From: Actinostola sp. cb2023
Taxonomy: Eukaryota; Cnidaria; Anthozoa; Actiniaria; Actinostolidae
Direction of reading: 5' to 3'
DNA: 64,000 nucleotides
NCBI GenBank assembly: GCA_033675265.1
Contig: JAUJYZ010000118.1
Location: forward strand, 399,501-463,500
The position numbers and the translations under genes were made by a program. Positions 22,400 through 33,687 of the stretch are shown here, piece after piece (position 1 is the stretch's first letter; each line of letters starts with the position of its first letter). Below the pieces are notes generated by a model. The model was not told the DNA's origin. It did not search any database and saw only the letters and a list, made by a program, of their open reading frames with translations.

Positions 22400-24150
22400 A
22401 AAATCGAAATTTGAGGATGCGAAAACTAAAATATAACGAAAATAATGCCATTATTATTATTTTCAATTGCATGTAGATAATCTTCTTGTCAGACTACGGA
22501 TTACCGAGTGTAGCGTTCTCTTCTATCCGGACCTGGAAAATATTATTCATTAAGGTCACTCTCTTTCTCGAGAATTTCAGAATGTTTAATCAGAAAATTA
22601 TTGAGTTGCTAATGCTTTTTCAAAAGGTACAGTCCGTGTTTTAAAATACTGCGCGCGATTGTTTGCGTACAAGTAGTGCTCATGCACGTCCCTTGGAAAT
22701 CTTTCATAGGTTTAGAAATATTGCGCAAAAGAAAACATCACAAAAACAAGCTCTCCTTTTTTGGAGGTGGAAGTTCTGTGAAGAATAAAGTGTTTCTTCA
22801 GCGTAGAAAATCCCGAATAAGCTGTTTCTTGTTTTTCTATTCAAGGCAGTCATTAGCTTGCCTTTCATCTAAGCAGTCGTCACTGGTCAAAGTAGCACCA
22901 AGGAGAACAATAGCTAATAACAAAGGTGTTTTGTGTCTTGTCATCTGGAACACAACCTAATCTCCTTTGGCGAAAATTAAAATTCGAAAAAAAATATTTC
23001 ATTTCACGGGCACAATTTCACGTAAATTTCACGGAGATATCGAGAATGTGAACACTTTTATATTTGAGTGATGGTTGTTAATACTTTACGTTTATGGGTA
23101 TTTAACACTGTATCAGTGAACTTGGTGTTCTAAAATTACAATTCATGACAATGAATTCATATAGCAGTTCACAACAAATTCAGATGTTCTTGTTTCAAGA
23201 AATGCTGTTTTGCGAAAAAAATATTTAAAAAAACCGCCACATGTATTGGGTACATGCATTCTCTTGGTACATGTAAGTAAATCAAAACTAGTCGTCAGTA
23301 CTGATACATCATTTTCGATCCTCTATCATCCTAATCCGAGAGTCATTTCGTGCTTACTTACAAAATATTTAGCAAAAGTAAGAATCTACAAACTCATTTC
23401 AAAGGAATGGGAATCTGAACTGGCCTATCCAGCTATGAACAGCCTTCATGACCCATCACATGATGTGTATTAATCTTCCGGCTCTGCATGCATGAAATCA
23501 CTTATAATTTTATCTTCAAAATCCTTGAAAAAATAATGTATTGACAAGTGATTGAGAACTTTGGCGAAAAGTCTGACAGAAAAAAATACATTATTGTAAC
23601 TAAAAGTGGTTTCGTTTATACTAACGAGTAGGAACTGAAGGTTGTTTTTGAGTTTGGATAATGATTTGAATATTAAACAACAAACAAGCTGGACAAAGTC
23701 CGATTCTTAAATGAACCTTTATTTAATTCATTAAGCTACAAATGCTTATGACAATTAAAACCTGTTAATAACAGGTTTAGGATATGCAAGTTATGAAATA
23801 CATATAATATAAAGTTATACTGTATATTATGATTATAAGCAAAAATACCAACCCGACTTGAGCTATATTCGCGGTGATTTGTATGCATATTATATTTATC
23901 AAGAAAATCAACTCTTACTGGTAAATATCCTGTAAATACTGGTAGCCGTAAAGAATAACAAGAGCTTATTTATATATTAATTTATATCTTGTCGCGTCTT
24001 TACTTGAATCTGATTTTTCAGCGCAAAAAAAAACTAACAATTTTGACAATGTAATCTTTTGAGTTAATCTACGAAACTCATTCGTAAATAATGTTCGTAT
24101 CCTTGGAAAATGTCAGTTCAAGTCATGTTGGACAAGAAGGCTCTCAGTGA
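22400..24150. other. Intergenic, no gene recognised
   Basis: AT-rich DNA between the two charged-protein genes. Short ORFs (22676-22960 and 23210-23473 on plus) show no recognisable composition or motif. No clear repeat was seen. Confidence 0.5.
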
Positions 24151-24158
24151 GTGTTATT

Positions 24159-25202
24159 TTATAACTGAGTGGAACGGCAAGCAGGTTTCTTGTTCTTTTC
24201 TATGACATCTTTAAAGCAGTTTGGATGCTTTTTGATGATATAAACCAGGACGGGCTTGAAGACTTGTTTGATAGCCTGTACAGTCTTTTGTGCAATGTCA
24301 CTCGGCAAGTTTGTGACCGCTGAGAAGTACGATGGATTATCGGCTTTGTCGACGTTTAATTCATTGGTAGTTTCTTCTCCTGCCTTTACTATCGGCTCTT
24401 CATTTTCCTCGGCGTTTATAAATAATTCTTCACTGTGTTTCTCTGCTGTGTCATCTTCAAGGTCGGTGGTGATTGGCTGATTTGTTATTTTTTCACCTTC
24501 TGATTGGACAGCCGTTTCTGGTAGCTCGCACTCCAGTTGTACATTTTGTACTTTGGTGGTAGAATCAGGGTTTTCTTCGTCGTTCTTGTCTTCTGATGTT
24601 AAACTTTCATCCTCGCCGTCCTGGTTCTCGCTGCCGGTTTCTTCTTTCCCCTCAGTGTCTGTGATTTCTTTTTTTGCCTGCTTTTTTGCCTTTTTCGTCT
24701 TTGAGAAAGAAAAACGACGAAGACGGCCAACTCTCTTTCTCTTGCTGTCTGTTCGCTCCGTTTCGGCATCGACTTCTGGCTTTTCCTTTTCTGCTTTCGT
24801 ACAATCTTCCTTGGGTTTTTCTTCTTCTTGTTTGCCATCATCGACAGCTTTATCATCTTTCTTTTCAGGCTCTGCGGTTTTATCCTCTCCACTTTCCAAC
24901 TCCGTGTTTTGATCAGCAATTAATCCTTGTTCTTTGCTGACTGTTTCTTCTTTTGACTTCTTTCTGGATTTCTTTTTTCGCGCGGACAGCCGACCAAGTA
25001 AACCAGATTTCTTTTTCTTTGCTTCAGAATTGTCTGTCTCTGGTATGTCGACTTCGTCTACTCCTTCAACTTCGTCATTTTCCACTTCGATATGTTCAAA
25101 GGACTCATTGGGCAAAGATTCAACAATCGGTATCTCGTGCGTCTTCTCTTCCTCGACATTGCTCGTTTCCTCCATCTGCTTAACTTCAACGTTCTCGGCC
25201 AT
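24159..25202 (-). CDS. MARCKS-like charged protein, 347 aa, single exon
   Basis: Intronless ORF, ATG at 25202, stop at 24159. I recognise no orthologue. It is acidic overall, with two strongly basic patches at about residues 62-83 (KKKKSGLLGRLSARKKKSRK) and about 153-176 (KRKRVGRLRRFSFSKTKKAK). The second, with its RFSFSK core, closely resembles the calmodulin/PIP2/PKC effector segment of MARCKS proteins; there is no N-terminal Met-Gly for myristoylation. The C-terminal ~50 residues are different: an amphipathic/hydrophobic stretch (about 305-330, IKQVFKPVLVYIIKKHPNCF) and a tail ending KKPACRSTQL, without a CaaX box. The larger gene 2 kb downstream on the same strand has similar patches, so the pair may be ancient tandem relatives. 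Membrane binding is inference. Confidence 0.75.
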   Translation of the reverse strand: MAENVEVKQMEETSNVEEEKTHEIPIVESLPNESFEHIEVENDEVEGVDEVDIPETDNSEAKKKKSGLLGRLSARKKKSRKKSKEETVSKEQGLIADQNTELESGEDKTAEPEKKDDKAVDDGKQEEEKPKEDCTKAEKEKPEVDAETERTDSKRKRVGRLRRFSFSKTKKAKKQAKKEITDTEGKEETGSENQDGEDESLTSEDKNDEENPDSTTKVQNVQLECELPETAVQSEGEKITNQPITTDLEDDTAEKHSEELFINAEENEEPIVKAGEETTNELNVDKADNPSYFSAVTNLPSDIAQKTVQAIKQVFKPVLVYIIKKHPNCFKDVIEKNKKPACRSTQL

Positions 25203-25275
25203 GATAGTAGTATGCTTGAGTACTAGACACTGCTAACGCTATGCTCAGTGAACGGTGAATCAATGTTTTATCGCC

Positions 25276-25283
25276 AATTTATA
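25276..25283 (-). promoter_or_regulatory. TATA-like box of the 347-aa gene
   Basis: TATAAATT on the minus strand, about 75 bp upstream of the ATG. An E-box CACGTG lies slightly further upstream (about 25300). Assigned by position. Confidence 0.4.
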
Positions 25284-25419
25284 TCAAAACAAAACAATCA
25301 CGTGAATCCGGCTATTTCCATAACAAAGTCGAAAATGCACTGCTTGTCATCACGGTATATGACGATGACATAGTAGTGTTTGCTTGTCCTATGTTATGAA
25401 GGTCCAATTCCAAAGGTGT

Positions 25420-26740
25420 GCAGTTCAAAGTCCACTGTATTTAGGTGATTTTAGGGGGGCTGGGACAGTAAGTAATATTCTTAGCATGCGAAGCAAAGCA
25501 AAACGCTTACAAATGAATTAAATCATTTCTTTTGAGAGAAACGTCGGAAACGTAGTGTTGTTCTTCGCCGCCGACTCCAGGTCGGGTATCTATGCCAAGG
25601 TATATACAGCCGAAGTACACTACGATGCTTGTTTGCCGGTTGGATAAACAAATAAACAAACACTGTCAGTGAAATAAATAACATGCTATGTTTTCACAAC
25701 CTGATGACCGATATACTTTGTCAAGGTTGTTCTATTTTACTTGAACTGAAGTTCAAGTTCACTCACAACAAAGATAGCTATAGGGTCCTATAGATTTTTA
25801 GAATATTTCTGTGATGGTTCCAGAAATTATGTCAGTTTCCTAAAGCCTACGGCGCAAGCCACCAGCGCAAGCCACCAGCCCAAGCACAAGACTTAACATG
25901 TCAAAAGGAGCCGACACAAGCGCAAGAAAATGAACGATTTTGCCTCTTGTGTTTCTTCTCCTGCTTGCCGCCAGGCTGTGAGGTGACTCACACTGAAATA
26001 AAGTCTCTCGTGCTTCGTAGTGCGCTTGTATTTGTGCTTGTGTAGCGTGTGGACATGCTCTCGTGGAAAGGGGTGGGGTGGAGGAGGGTAAGGAGGAGGG
26101 GAGGAGGAAAGGAAGCAGGAGAGCCTGTAACAACAGACAAGTTCAGATTACACGTTCACCTCTGTTTACTCGGGCAGCGGATTCAAAAGCGTTTTAGATC
26201 ATTGTAGATCTTTGTTTTAACTGTATAAAGATCTTACAAAATCGACAAATGTTCATCAATATAGAACAACCCTCCTTCCCCCTCCCCCACTCTGCAGTTG
26301 CCTGCCGTACTGACCAAACTCCATCCAGTATCGTTTACATGGATTTATTTCTCGGTCTAAAGTCGAAAATCAGAAAAACTGAGAGACATCGTAAGAAATA
26401 CACAACAATGGCCATAATAATAATGTATCTTTATATTGTAACAATCAATGTTAGTAGCGGTGATTCCCATGGATTCCAGAGACTGTTTATTTCTTGAAAC
26501 ATTGAAAGTGAGAGTCGGCTTAATTGGACACTCGAGTGGCTTCCCGGCCAGTGTACATATCACTGAATCAAATGTCAATAACCAAAACCAACCAATCACA
26601 GAGAGCCAAAATGAATCTCAACCAATCACAATGATTCTTGAATACGGCGCGGGTCATAGGACAAATGTTTTTTCCCCATTCATGACTGAATGCGGAATCA
26701 CACAGTAAGACATGCAGACCTCACTAACGTACTGCAAATA
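25420..26740. other. Intergenic, no gene recognised
   Basis: Contains a G/A-rich patch near 26060-26120 and CCAATCA motifs near 26590-26630. Short ORFs look like chance. No TIR-bounded element was resolved. Confidence 0.45.
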
Positions 26741-26745
26741 AACCC

Positions 26746-27559
26746 TTAACATATCATAGAGCAACAATACTTTAAGCTCTTTCTCCGATATCTTTCCCTC
26801 AAGTACGCTATATCAGACGTCTGTTGTTGCTCAAATAAGCTAGTATTCAAGTCCACTACAATCCATTCGCCTACTGCACTGTCCAATACTTGTTCTTCGA
26901 TGCCAAACTGGGAAAAAGATACTGATAGTGTTTGCACTTTGTCCTCTCTGATTTGCTTCTTGCGCAAAATACAAATATTTTTCCAAGAGAAAGACTTAGT
27001 TCCCGTCGAGAGTCGTTTCATTTCGTCTTTCAAACTGGTATAGAGTTCATGGTGGGTGTAATAAGACTTAGTTCCTGTCGAGCGTCGTTTCATTTCGTCT
27101 TTCAAACTGGTATAGAGTTCATGGTGGGTGTAATAAGACTTAGTTCCTGTCGAGCGTCGTTTCATTTCGTCTTTCAAACTGGTATAGAGTTCATGGTGGG
27201 TGTCTTGTGGTTCTGATATCTGAGTCAACACAACTTCACTGTTTGTTGTTGTTTCTTTAGTTAAAGTCAGTTTGTCGTCAGTGGGGGACGTGAGTTGAGG
27301 TGTCTCAGTTGTCCCTGTGGAATGTTCAGATGATTTTGTAGCGGGAAGACGACACGTATTCGTGTTTGCCGCACAGTACCAAATACTCGGCACGAGTTCT
27401 TTACTTGTTGTTTCAGTGCGGCAGAGAGTTTTACAACCTTGATCACCCTTTTCGTTGTCCTGATTTGCCTCGATGTGTTGGCCTCGTACTTCCATTGTAG
27501 TAAAGTTGATATTGATGGCTTATAGCTTCGCGAAACGTCTATACTGAATTTGGCTCCTG
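26746..27559 (-). pseudogene. Uncharacterised repeat-containing ORF, copy A (frameshifted)
   Basis: The minus-strand reading frame 27495-26746 (249 aa) begins MEVRGQHIEANQDNEKG. It contains three tandem 24-residue units with core HELYTSLKDEMKRRSTGTKS, encoded by a 72-bp tandem repeat at 26992-27200. A second frame (27575-27267) carries VIKVVKLSAALKQQVKNS. In the duplicate at 38215-40200 these two segments are continuous in one frame around CANTNTC, whereas copy A lacks one base there (about 27365); copy A is therefore probably frameshifted. A plausible splice acceptor (TTTTTTGCAG) lies at about 27558. There is no recognised domain. The tail KYCCSMIC is Cys-rich, but no function can be assigned. 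Confidence 0.5.
26992..27207. repeat. 72-bp tandem repeat x3 within the copy-A ORF
   Basis: Units start at 26992, 27064 and 27136 (AGACTTAGTTCC...). The period of 72 keeps the frame, adding 24 residues per unit. The duplicate near 38215-38810 retains only about one unit. Confidence 0.85.
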
Positions 27560-27599
27560 CAAAAAATACATTCACAAAACGAATTACTCAAAGCAAGTG

Positions 27600-29130
27600 A
27601 AAATGAGAGAACATGAACTAGGTTATGGTCTCTCGCAGCACAACGTAACTTATAACTTCATATGCCAGTAACAAAGATGGCATCGTGCCTCAAGTGGCGT
27701 GACCAGCTTTATTGCCGCACAGGCCAAAAAGAATTCTGCCAGCAAAGTTTCATTACAACTAGTTAGAAGACAGACGGTGAGAGATGAACCAGCGGCTGAC
27801 AGAGAAACTATTCCTGCATCCTCCCATCCGTTTCCCCGTCTCTATTCGGTCTCGCGCTTTTAGGACTACACAAAATAACTCAACTTCTTTTCTATTCATA
27901 TTGTCAGTTTGATTATGTCAACCACGTGGTCCATCCTTACCCTCCCTCCCCCTCCCTTCGTTGCTTACGGAACTCACATCTGATAAGGTCAAATGTTTTT
28001 GAAATGAAGTGAAAGTTAAGATCCAACAGAGAATAAACGATACGACCAGTTGTTGACGATTGTATGTTTATTAACAAGTTTCGTTCGTAACCGCAACTAT
28101 AGCTGACTATAGCTAACTATAGCACAGACAGTACAGCTACACTGAAATTGGCTAATGGTTTCCGGTCGTGTAACCGTAAAGAAGAGCACATGCGATTCAT
28201 GCAAAGTTTGAACAGATTTCTTGGGCCAAATAAAGAAACAACTGAGCGAAACGTTGCCTGGTGAAAATAGCTTCTTTTTTAAAAATAATTTTATTATATG
28301 AAATATAATTTTACTATATGAAAATAGTTCTGCTCTGACTGAGTTGTTGGACGAATCTTCAACCTTTACCAGACAAAATCGAACTCTGTGCCAAAACCAG
28401 ACCAGACGAGTTCCAGATCAGTTCTCTGTGTTACAACATGCAATCTAGACTCGATACATCTACAGTGTCTTACCTGAATTAAACTGGGAAGTTGAAAGCG
28501 CGAGTCTCGTCTTGGAAGTCTTTACAAACCAAAGTACTTTCAACGTATTAAGAGAAGGAATATTTAATACTGATTCGGTGTTTAATTTCGCAGCGTGATT
28601 ATAGACTTTATACCCATGACTTCCTTGTTGTAATTACTCAATAACCAACTCAAAGAATCCCACGCTAGACTTTGACTCGAGTCACGAGAGATTTGCGTCG
28701 AGACCGAAGACGTTTGCGTCATATTGCACTTCGACCTTCGTGAATGACGTCATAGACTCTGTTTTTAGCCCCGTCCAGGCCTCTACGGCCTACACCACTT
28801 CGGCTGGCTGAAATCAAGCGCACTGAATTACAGTCTGGATTATAGATTTTGGAATATTACTTGGAAATATTTTTCATGACAACACAGTACCAGTACCCAC
28901 ATCCAAACCCCCCCCTCCCCCCCCTTCCCCACAGGCACACCCTTCCCCCCCCCCCCCCCCCACAGGCACACAGCTGTTTTTAGGGACCGTCAAGCACGCT
29001 TTCCTTTCCGCACTGCGAGATCAAAGGTTGGCATTGATTCATATTCCACCAGCTATTTTAATCTTCAGTCTAAAAGCGGTAGTCTACTCTAGTCATTAAT
29101 ACGTCATGGCTATTTAAAATACCGCGTAGA
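27600..29130. other. Intergenic; C-rich satellite, no gene recognised
   Basis: Long C-runs with CACAGGCACA occur at 28905-28975. TGACGTCA occurs at about 28745. No coding pattern was seen. Confidence 0.5.
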
Positions 29131-29552
29131 ATTAGCCAATAACAAAACGAGCAGGGGACTGGGACCAAGTCCGTAAAACTAATTGAATAAGAAACTAGAA
29201 AAAATGGGCATCATTTTCTGAGAGAGCAGATCAAACTTAGCTAGTCTGGAAAGTTTGGTGAACTTCGGCTTAATATTGACGATGCTAGAGGGCACCAAAT
29301 ATGTCTATTTTCCCATACAAACTCTATAAATTTTTGACGCTGTCCATCCGAACCATACATTCACTGTAAAATTTTGGATGGACAACACAATTTCAAAAGC
29401 TTATAATTCCGACAGAATTCGTTCAAATCACATCAAACTTTGCACAGATGCTAATTTTAACATGCTGTTTCATGTCATGAACTTAATTTCGTAATTGCAT
29501 TAATTATAATAAACTCATTCCCAGTCCCCTGCTCGTTTTGTTAATGGCTAAT
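29131..29552. mobile_element. MITE/fold-back with ~32-bp TIR (ATTAGCCAATAACAAAACGA)
   Basis: The left end continues GCAGGGGACTGGGA; the right end is its near-perfect inverse (TCCCAGTCCCCTGCTCG ... GGCTAAT). About 420 bp, with no ORF. Confidence 0.8.
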
Positions 29553-29909
29553 TACAGCTGTAACGTCCGTAAAGAGCTCGTTGCTGAACGACTTTGACGT
29601 CATACTCATGTAATGTTTTCAAATGATCATTTATTGTAACAATTAATGCAACCGTGACAAATTAAATAGAATTAAGACTGCAAAACAAACGTTTCATTTT
29701 CAATCTGATCAAACGTTACAAATTTAAAAGAAATTAAATAATGATTAATTATTGTACAAATTTTTTTTTTTTAAACAGATTTATTGGCCTTCAATTAACT
29801 ACAGAAAGAAATTACAATTACAATATGTATCAGGAGCCCATATGTATTGAATTATGACTCGAAATTTGGCAGCAAAATATCTAAAAATTGTAACTGTTTT
29901 TTTAAAATA

Positions 29910-29975
29910 CAGTCAAACCTCTACTAAGCGGCCAACCTCTATTTAGCGTCCACTTGCCAATTCGGTCCGACTGTA
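29910..29975. mobile_element. pogo/Tigger-type terminal fragment (CAGTCAAACCTCTACTAAGC)
   Basis: CAGTCAAACCTCTACTAAGCG at the left and GGTCCGACTGTA at the right: the degenerate CAGT-AACCTC inverted ends typical of pogo-like Tc1/mariner elements. The duplicate of this piece is at 40369-40475. Confidence 0.65.
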
Positions 29976-30095
29976 ATAACTTTTTCTGCTGCAGAAAACT
30001 GGAGTATCCCATCTGAAATGCATTATCAATAGCAGAAGCGTTTGTGCATAGTCGAACCTCTCCACAACGGGGACGAAAGTTTGCCTGGCCGTTGT

Positions 30096-30500
30096 GTAGA
30101 GTGTGTAGAGGTGGTCGTTGTAGGGAGGTGGTCGTTGTAGGGAGGTGATCGTTGTAGGGAGGTGGTCGTTGTAGGGGGGTGGTCGTTGTAGGGAGGTGGT
30201 CGTTGTAGGGAGGTGGTCGTTGTAGGGAGGTGGTCGATGTAGGGAGGTGGTCGTTGTAGGGAGGTGGTCGTTGTAGGGAGGTGAGGTGGTCGTTGTAGGG
30301 AGGTGGTCGTTGTAGGGAGGTGGTCGTTGTAGTGAGGTGGTCGTTGTAGGGAGGTGGTCGTTGTAGGGAGGTGGTCGTTGTAGGGAGGTGGTCGTTGTAG
30401 GGAGGTGGTCGTTGTAGAGAGGTGGTCGTTGTAGGGAGGTGGTCGTTGTAGGGAGGTGGTCGTTGTAGAGAGGTGGTCGTTGTAGGGAGGTGGTCGTTGA
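30096..30500. repeat. 17-bp minisatellite GGTGGTCGTTGTAGGGA, copy A
   Basis: About 23 head-to-tail units just downstream of WS/DGAT copy A. The shorter homologue is at 40606-40750. The period 17 keeps all frames open when stops are absent, so the Thr/Pro/Arg-rich minus-strand ORFs across it are not genes. It grew out of the pogo-like end, whose AACCTCTCCACAACG motif adjoins it. Confidence 0.9.
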
Positions 30501-30596
30501 TAAACGTTCGACTAGCTTGCGTTCGGGACTGGCCAGCGGCACTTCCCAATACAATAGCAATACAATAAATCCTGTTTACACTCCTAAATTAACTCT

Positions 30597-32449
30597 TCAC
30601 TTGGCGCGGCAAGTCTTCACCTTCTCGTACAAATCATCAAATTCGTCCATAAATACGTCTGTGAGTTTGGTCGGGTTACAAAGCACAGTCTTGTCCGTCA
30701 TTACGCTCATGCGCAGTTTGCCTGCATAACTAAAGACTGATATAGACATACTAGTATCACTCATCAACGGTGGCCAAGCTATGACGGACTCAATGGCGCT
30801 TCCATTCAACTCCAGCTCTCTTAGGGGACCTGGTACATTACTTAGAATCAAGCAACAGTGACGGCTGATAGAAAAACTCGTTAATCTCCCAATAGGCTCT
30901 GGCAGGGTGCCTATCAAGGAACGGAAAAGCCACCCAAAGACTTTCCAATCAGAAGAAGCCTTCATGTCGTCCATGCGGTGCTTAGTTTCGTAGATGCGTT
31001 GGATAGGATCCACGATGCCTACCGGTAAGGGGAAAAACAGTCCCGTGGAGTTGTTCTCTAGGGGAATGCTGTCTTTACTCATGACATGATGTGGACGAGT
31101 GTTTATGGTGACAGCGATCTGCATGTCGCTTGGGTCGTCAAGACCTTCGGATTGAAGGTAGCGCCGTAAGGCTCCAGCAATGCACGATGACACCACGTCA
31201 TTGATAGTGGTCCCTGAAAGAGAGGCCACAAATAGTTATCACTAACAGATTAAAACATATTAGACACCAGACCAGTCTCAAAAGCACGCGCGTCTTATCG
31301 TGTATAAACTTTGACGTAAGAATGGCAGGGCGGGGAACAACGGCCTCTCTAGAAGGGTGAAGTAAAAACTACATGACTAGTATAGCTAGTCTCCGCAACA
31401 GGCAACTCCATTCGGTAGATTACATCTCATCTTCCTTTTCCCCTTCTTTTCTACAGGATACCCATTACTAAAGTCCAGTCCATTTACTGGAGTAGTTTGT
31501 GCATTCTCATCCCCAGAGCCCTCGATTTTTCCGATTGAGGAGAGGGCTCTGGGTACGAGAATGCGGAGAATCAGAATAGCGTACCTGTGAGTGTTTTGAT
31601 TTCTTTAATCTTGTCCAGACTAACAGGTTTGGTCCAACTAAAGACTTTCTCTCCGGATAACTTGACTTTAGTACTGAGAGGGTTCTTGGTAGAATGAACT
31701 ATCACATAACTAAGTAACGCTAATGGACCCGTAAACACTGCCTGCCAGAACTGCTTTTGTTTGTCATAGGGGGTGGCCACGGGTTTTGGGACCCTTAGCA
31801 GCTCGGGTTTACGATCTACGATGCGCGCGATGAGACCAACAAGCGCAAAGCCATCACCGAGAATATGGTGGATTCGCACACACGCTGCGAACTGCTCTTT
31901 TTCCATGTTGAGAGGAACTATGATAAATAACCACGGAGAGATGCCTTCGGGAATGGGACTCGAAGCAAGAGCACCCAAAGTCTCTTGTAACTCGGCTTCA
32001 TTGCATGGCGAGGAGCCATCATGAAGTACCACGTGCTTTTTAATGTCAAAATCATCCTCAGCTTGCCAGACGTAGCGACCATAATGTTTGACCACCAATT
32101 GACGCATGCGCACATAGCTAGGTTCCTCGTAGTTTAGTATAATCCTCTCCATAAGAAGGTGACGAAACTGGTCGATATCTGGTTTACCGTCGATCACAAA
32201 TAAACCATTGATATAATTCCTATTGCTTTTACTTTCGTGTAAAAACGGTACATCTTTGGAAGAAAGAAGGTTGCCCAGGTTGTGGTACGAGACAAACTTC
32301 CCTTGGATGAACTTGAACATGCGAAATAGAAAGTAGAAAGGAAGAGTCAAGGTGGCGATGAGAATCCAAACCACGATGGCGCAAATGCACACCACGCCAT
32401 AGATGAAGCTAGGAAGAGCTCGAAAGTATCTCAAATAGTCAGTCGACAT
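30597..32449 (-). CDS. Wax ester synthase/diacylglycerol acyltransferase (WS/DGAT), copy A, 493 aa
   Basis: Acyl-CoA-dependent acyltransferase of the WS/DGAT family, which makes wax esters and/or triacylglycerol at ER/lipid-droplet membranes. CDS exons are 32449-31585 and 31213-30597 (donor ACAG|GTACGC, acceptor TTTCAG), 1482 nt. An N-terminal hydrophobic segment (residues about 15-44) precedes the acyltransferase domain, with catalytic HHILGDG (HHxxxDG) at residues 194-200. The second exon holds the C-terminal WS/DGAT domain with NTRP, LSNVPGP and PLMSDTSMSISVFSY. The start MSTDYL was chosen because the reading frame upstream meets a splice acceptor (TTTTCTCTGTTTAG) at about 32480, and a 5' exon conserved between the duplicates lies at about 37626. 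Copy B at 40871-43158 is nearly identical. Whether the substrate is an alcohol or diacylglycerol cannot be read from sequence. Confidence 0.92.
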
Positions 32450-32924
32450 TTGACGGGAAAAACGAGCGACGATCAGCAACCTAAACAGAGAAAACAAACC
32501 ACGTTAGTAAGAAAGAAAGACACTTTGGGTGTTCCACTTTGCAAGTTCGTCACGGACGCTTCAGGTTATTTTGGCGTCAAATAAACATCGTAATGCAACT
32601 GCGCGCGCGATAAATAGCAATACGGTGCTGGGACGAACACGCCGCTTCGTCTCCAAATGGACGGCTCGGACCCCGGCCCTGACAATAGTGTTCCACTGGT
32701 ACTGACCCAAGCAAGACTAGCCTTCATCAGGTTATGGAGAGATGCAAAGAAGTGCAAATATATAGGGGGTGATTACACAATACGAACAAAAATTACCGAT
32801 GACGTAAAAGTACCATAAAGTATTACAACATGTACATGCATAAAGATAAAAGGGGCTAGGCTTCTCTGGGCCTCTGGCTTTACGAATTGAGTCCCTGGGT
32901 GACTGAAATTAGTTCAAAAGAGAT

Positions 32925-32985
32925 TAGACTGATTCCAGAATCGACAAAGAGCGAACAGACCGACTTATGGAATCAGTCTAAAAAG
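32925..32985. repeat. Fold-back repeat (AGACTGATTCCA ... TGGAATCAGTCT)
   Basis: Hairpin with AGACTGATTCC stems and GACAAAGAGCGAACAGACCG loop sequence. The same family occurs at 2841-2960. Confidence 0.65.
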
Positions 32986-33168
32986 GGATTAGCTGTAAAT
33001 CAGTTGCGTAATGGTCGGGGTTAGAGAGAAAATGTTCAGAAACGGAAGTAGGGTTAGATTTGAGGTTGGGTTTGTCAATTAGTCGTCTGTGTCCATTAAA
33101 TATATCCTTTAGTCGTCGTTTAGTTTCTCCGATGTAAAAGCAGCGACTACATTGTATCATGTACATTA

Positions 33169-33501
33169 CAGCTCATTTACGTCACGCGTGACCAGTAATT
33201 CGAACATTTGAAATCAACATGGTTGCAAAACAGCCCCTACTTCTTCGAGCTCGATCGCACTTCAACTCTTCTCGACGGACCGTTCGCGAAGAAGTAGGGG
33301 CTGTTTTGCAGTCTAAAATCAACATTTCAAATAACGGTTTGAACATTTCAAAGTCCAACGGAAAAACGTTCATAAAATTATAATTAAATTGGATGAAAAT
33401 TTGTGCCTCTGATTTGATTTTTCTGTCTGAAAGACTCGAGTCTAGACTTCAATTCAATTGAATGTTCCGATTTACTGGTCACGCGTGACGTAAATTAGCT
33501 G
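33169..33501. mobile_element. TA-flanked MITE inserted in the Penelope-like remnant
   Basis: TIR CAGCTCATTTACGTCACGCG and inverse (CGCGTGACGTAAATTAGCTG), extending about 30 bp. Target TA is duplicated at 33167-33168 and 33502-33503, the Tc1/mariner signature. A second, inner hairpin (AACAGCCCCTACTTCTTCG and inverse) is at 33226-33312. Confidence 0.85.
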
Positions 33502-33687
33502 TACGTTTTTAGAATTACATGTGATGTGAGATTTTATGAAGCGAGTTTCGCCAGTGGAATGGGATGTGTATTGATTTATAAGGCCGTTAGTAATATAAGG
33601 GCAAGTCACGCAGTTTTGACCGCAGCAAAACGAGCCAGGTTGAAGTGAGGTATTAGAGGTGTTAGAGATAGAGTGATGGCACTTATT

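Noticed and set aside
29902..30560. 215- and 205-aa minus-strand ORFs rich in Thr/Pro/Tyr/Asn-Asp-His-Leu
   Set aside because: They translate the 17-bp minisatellite; the period keeps all frames open and two overlapping frames give the same peptide shifted, so there is no gene.
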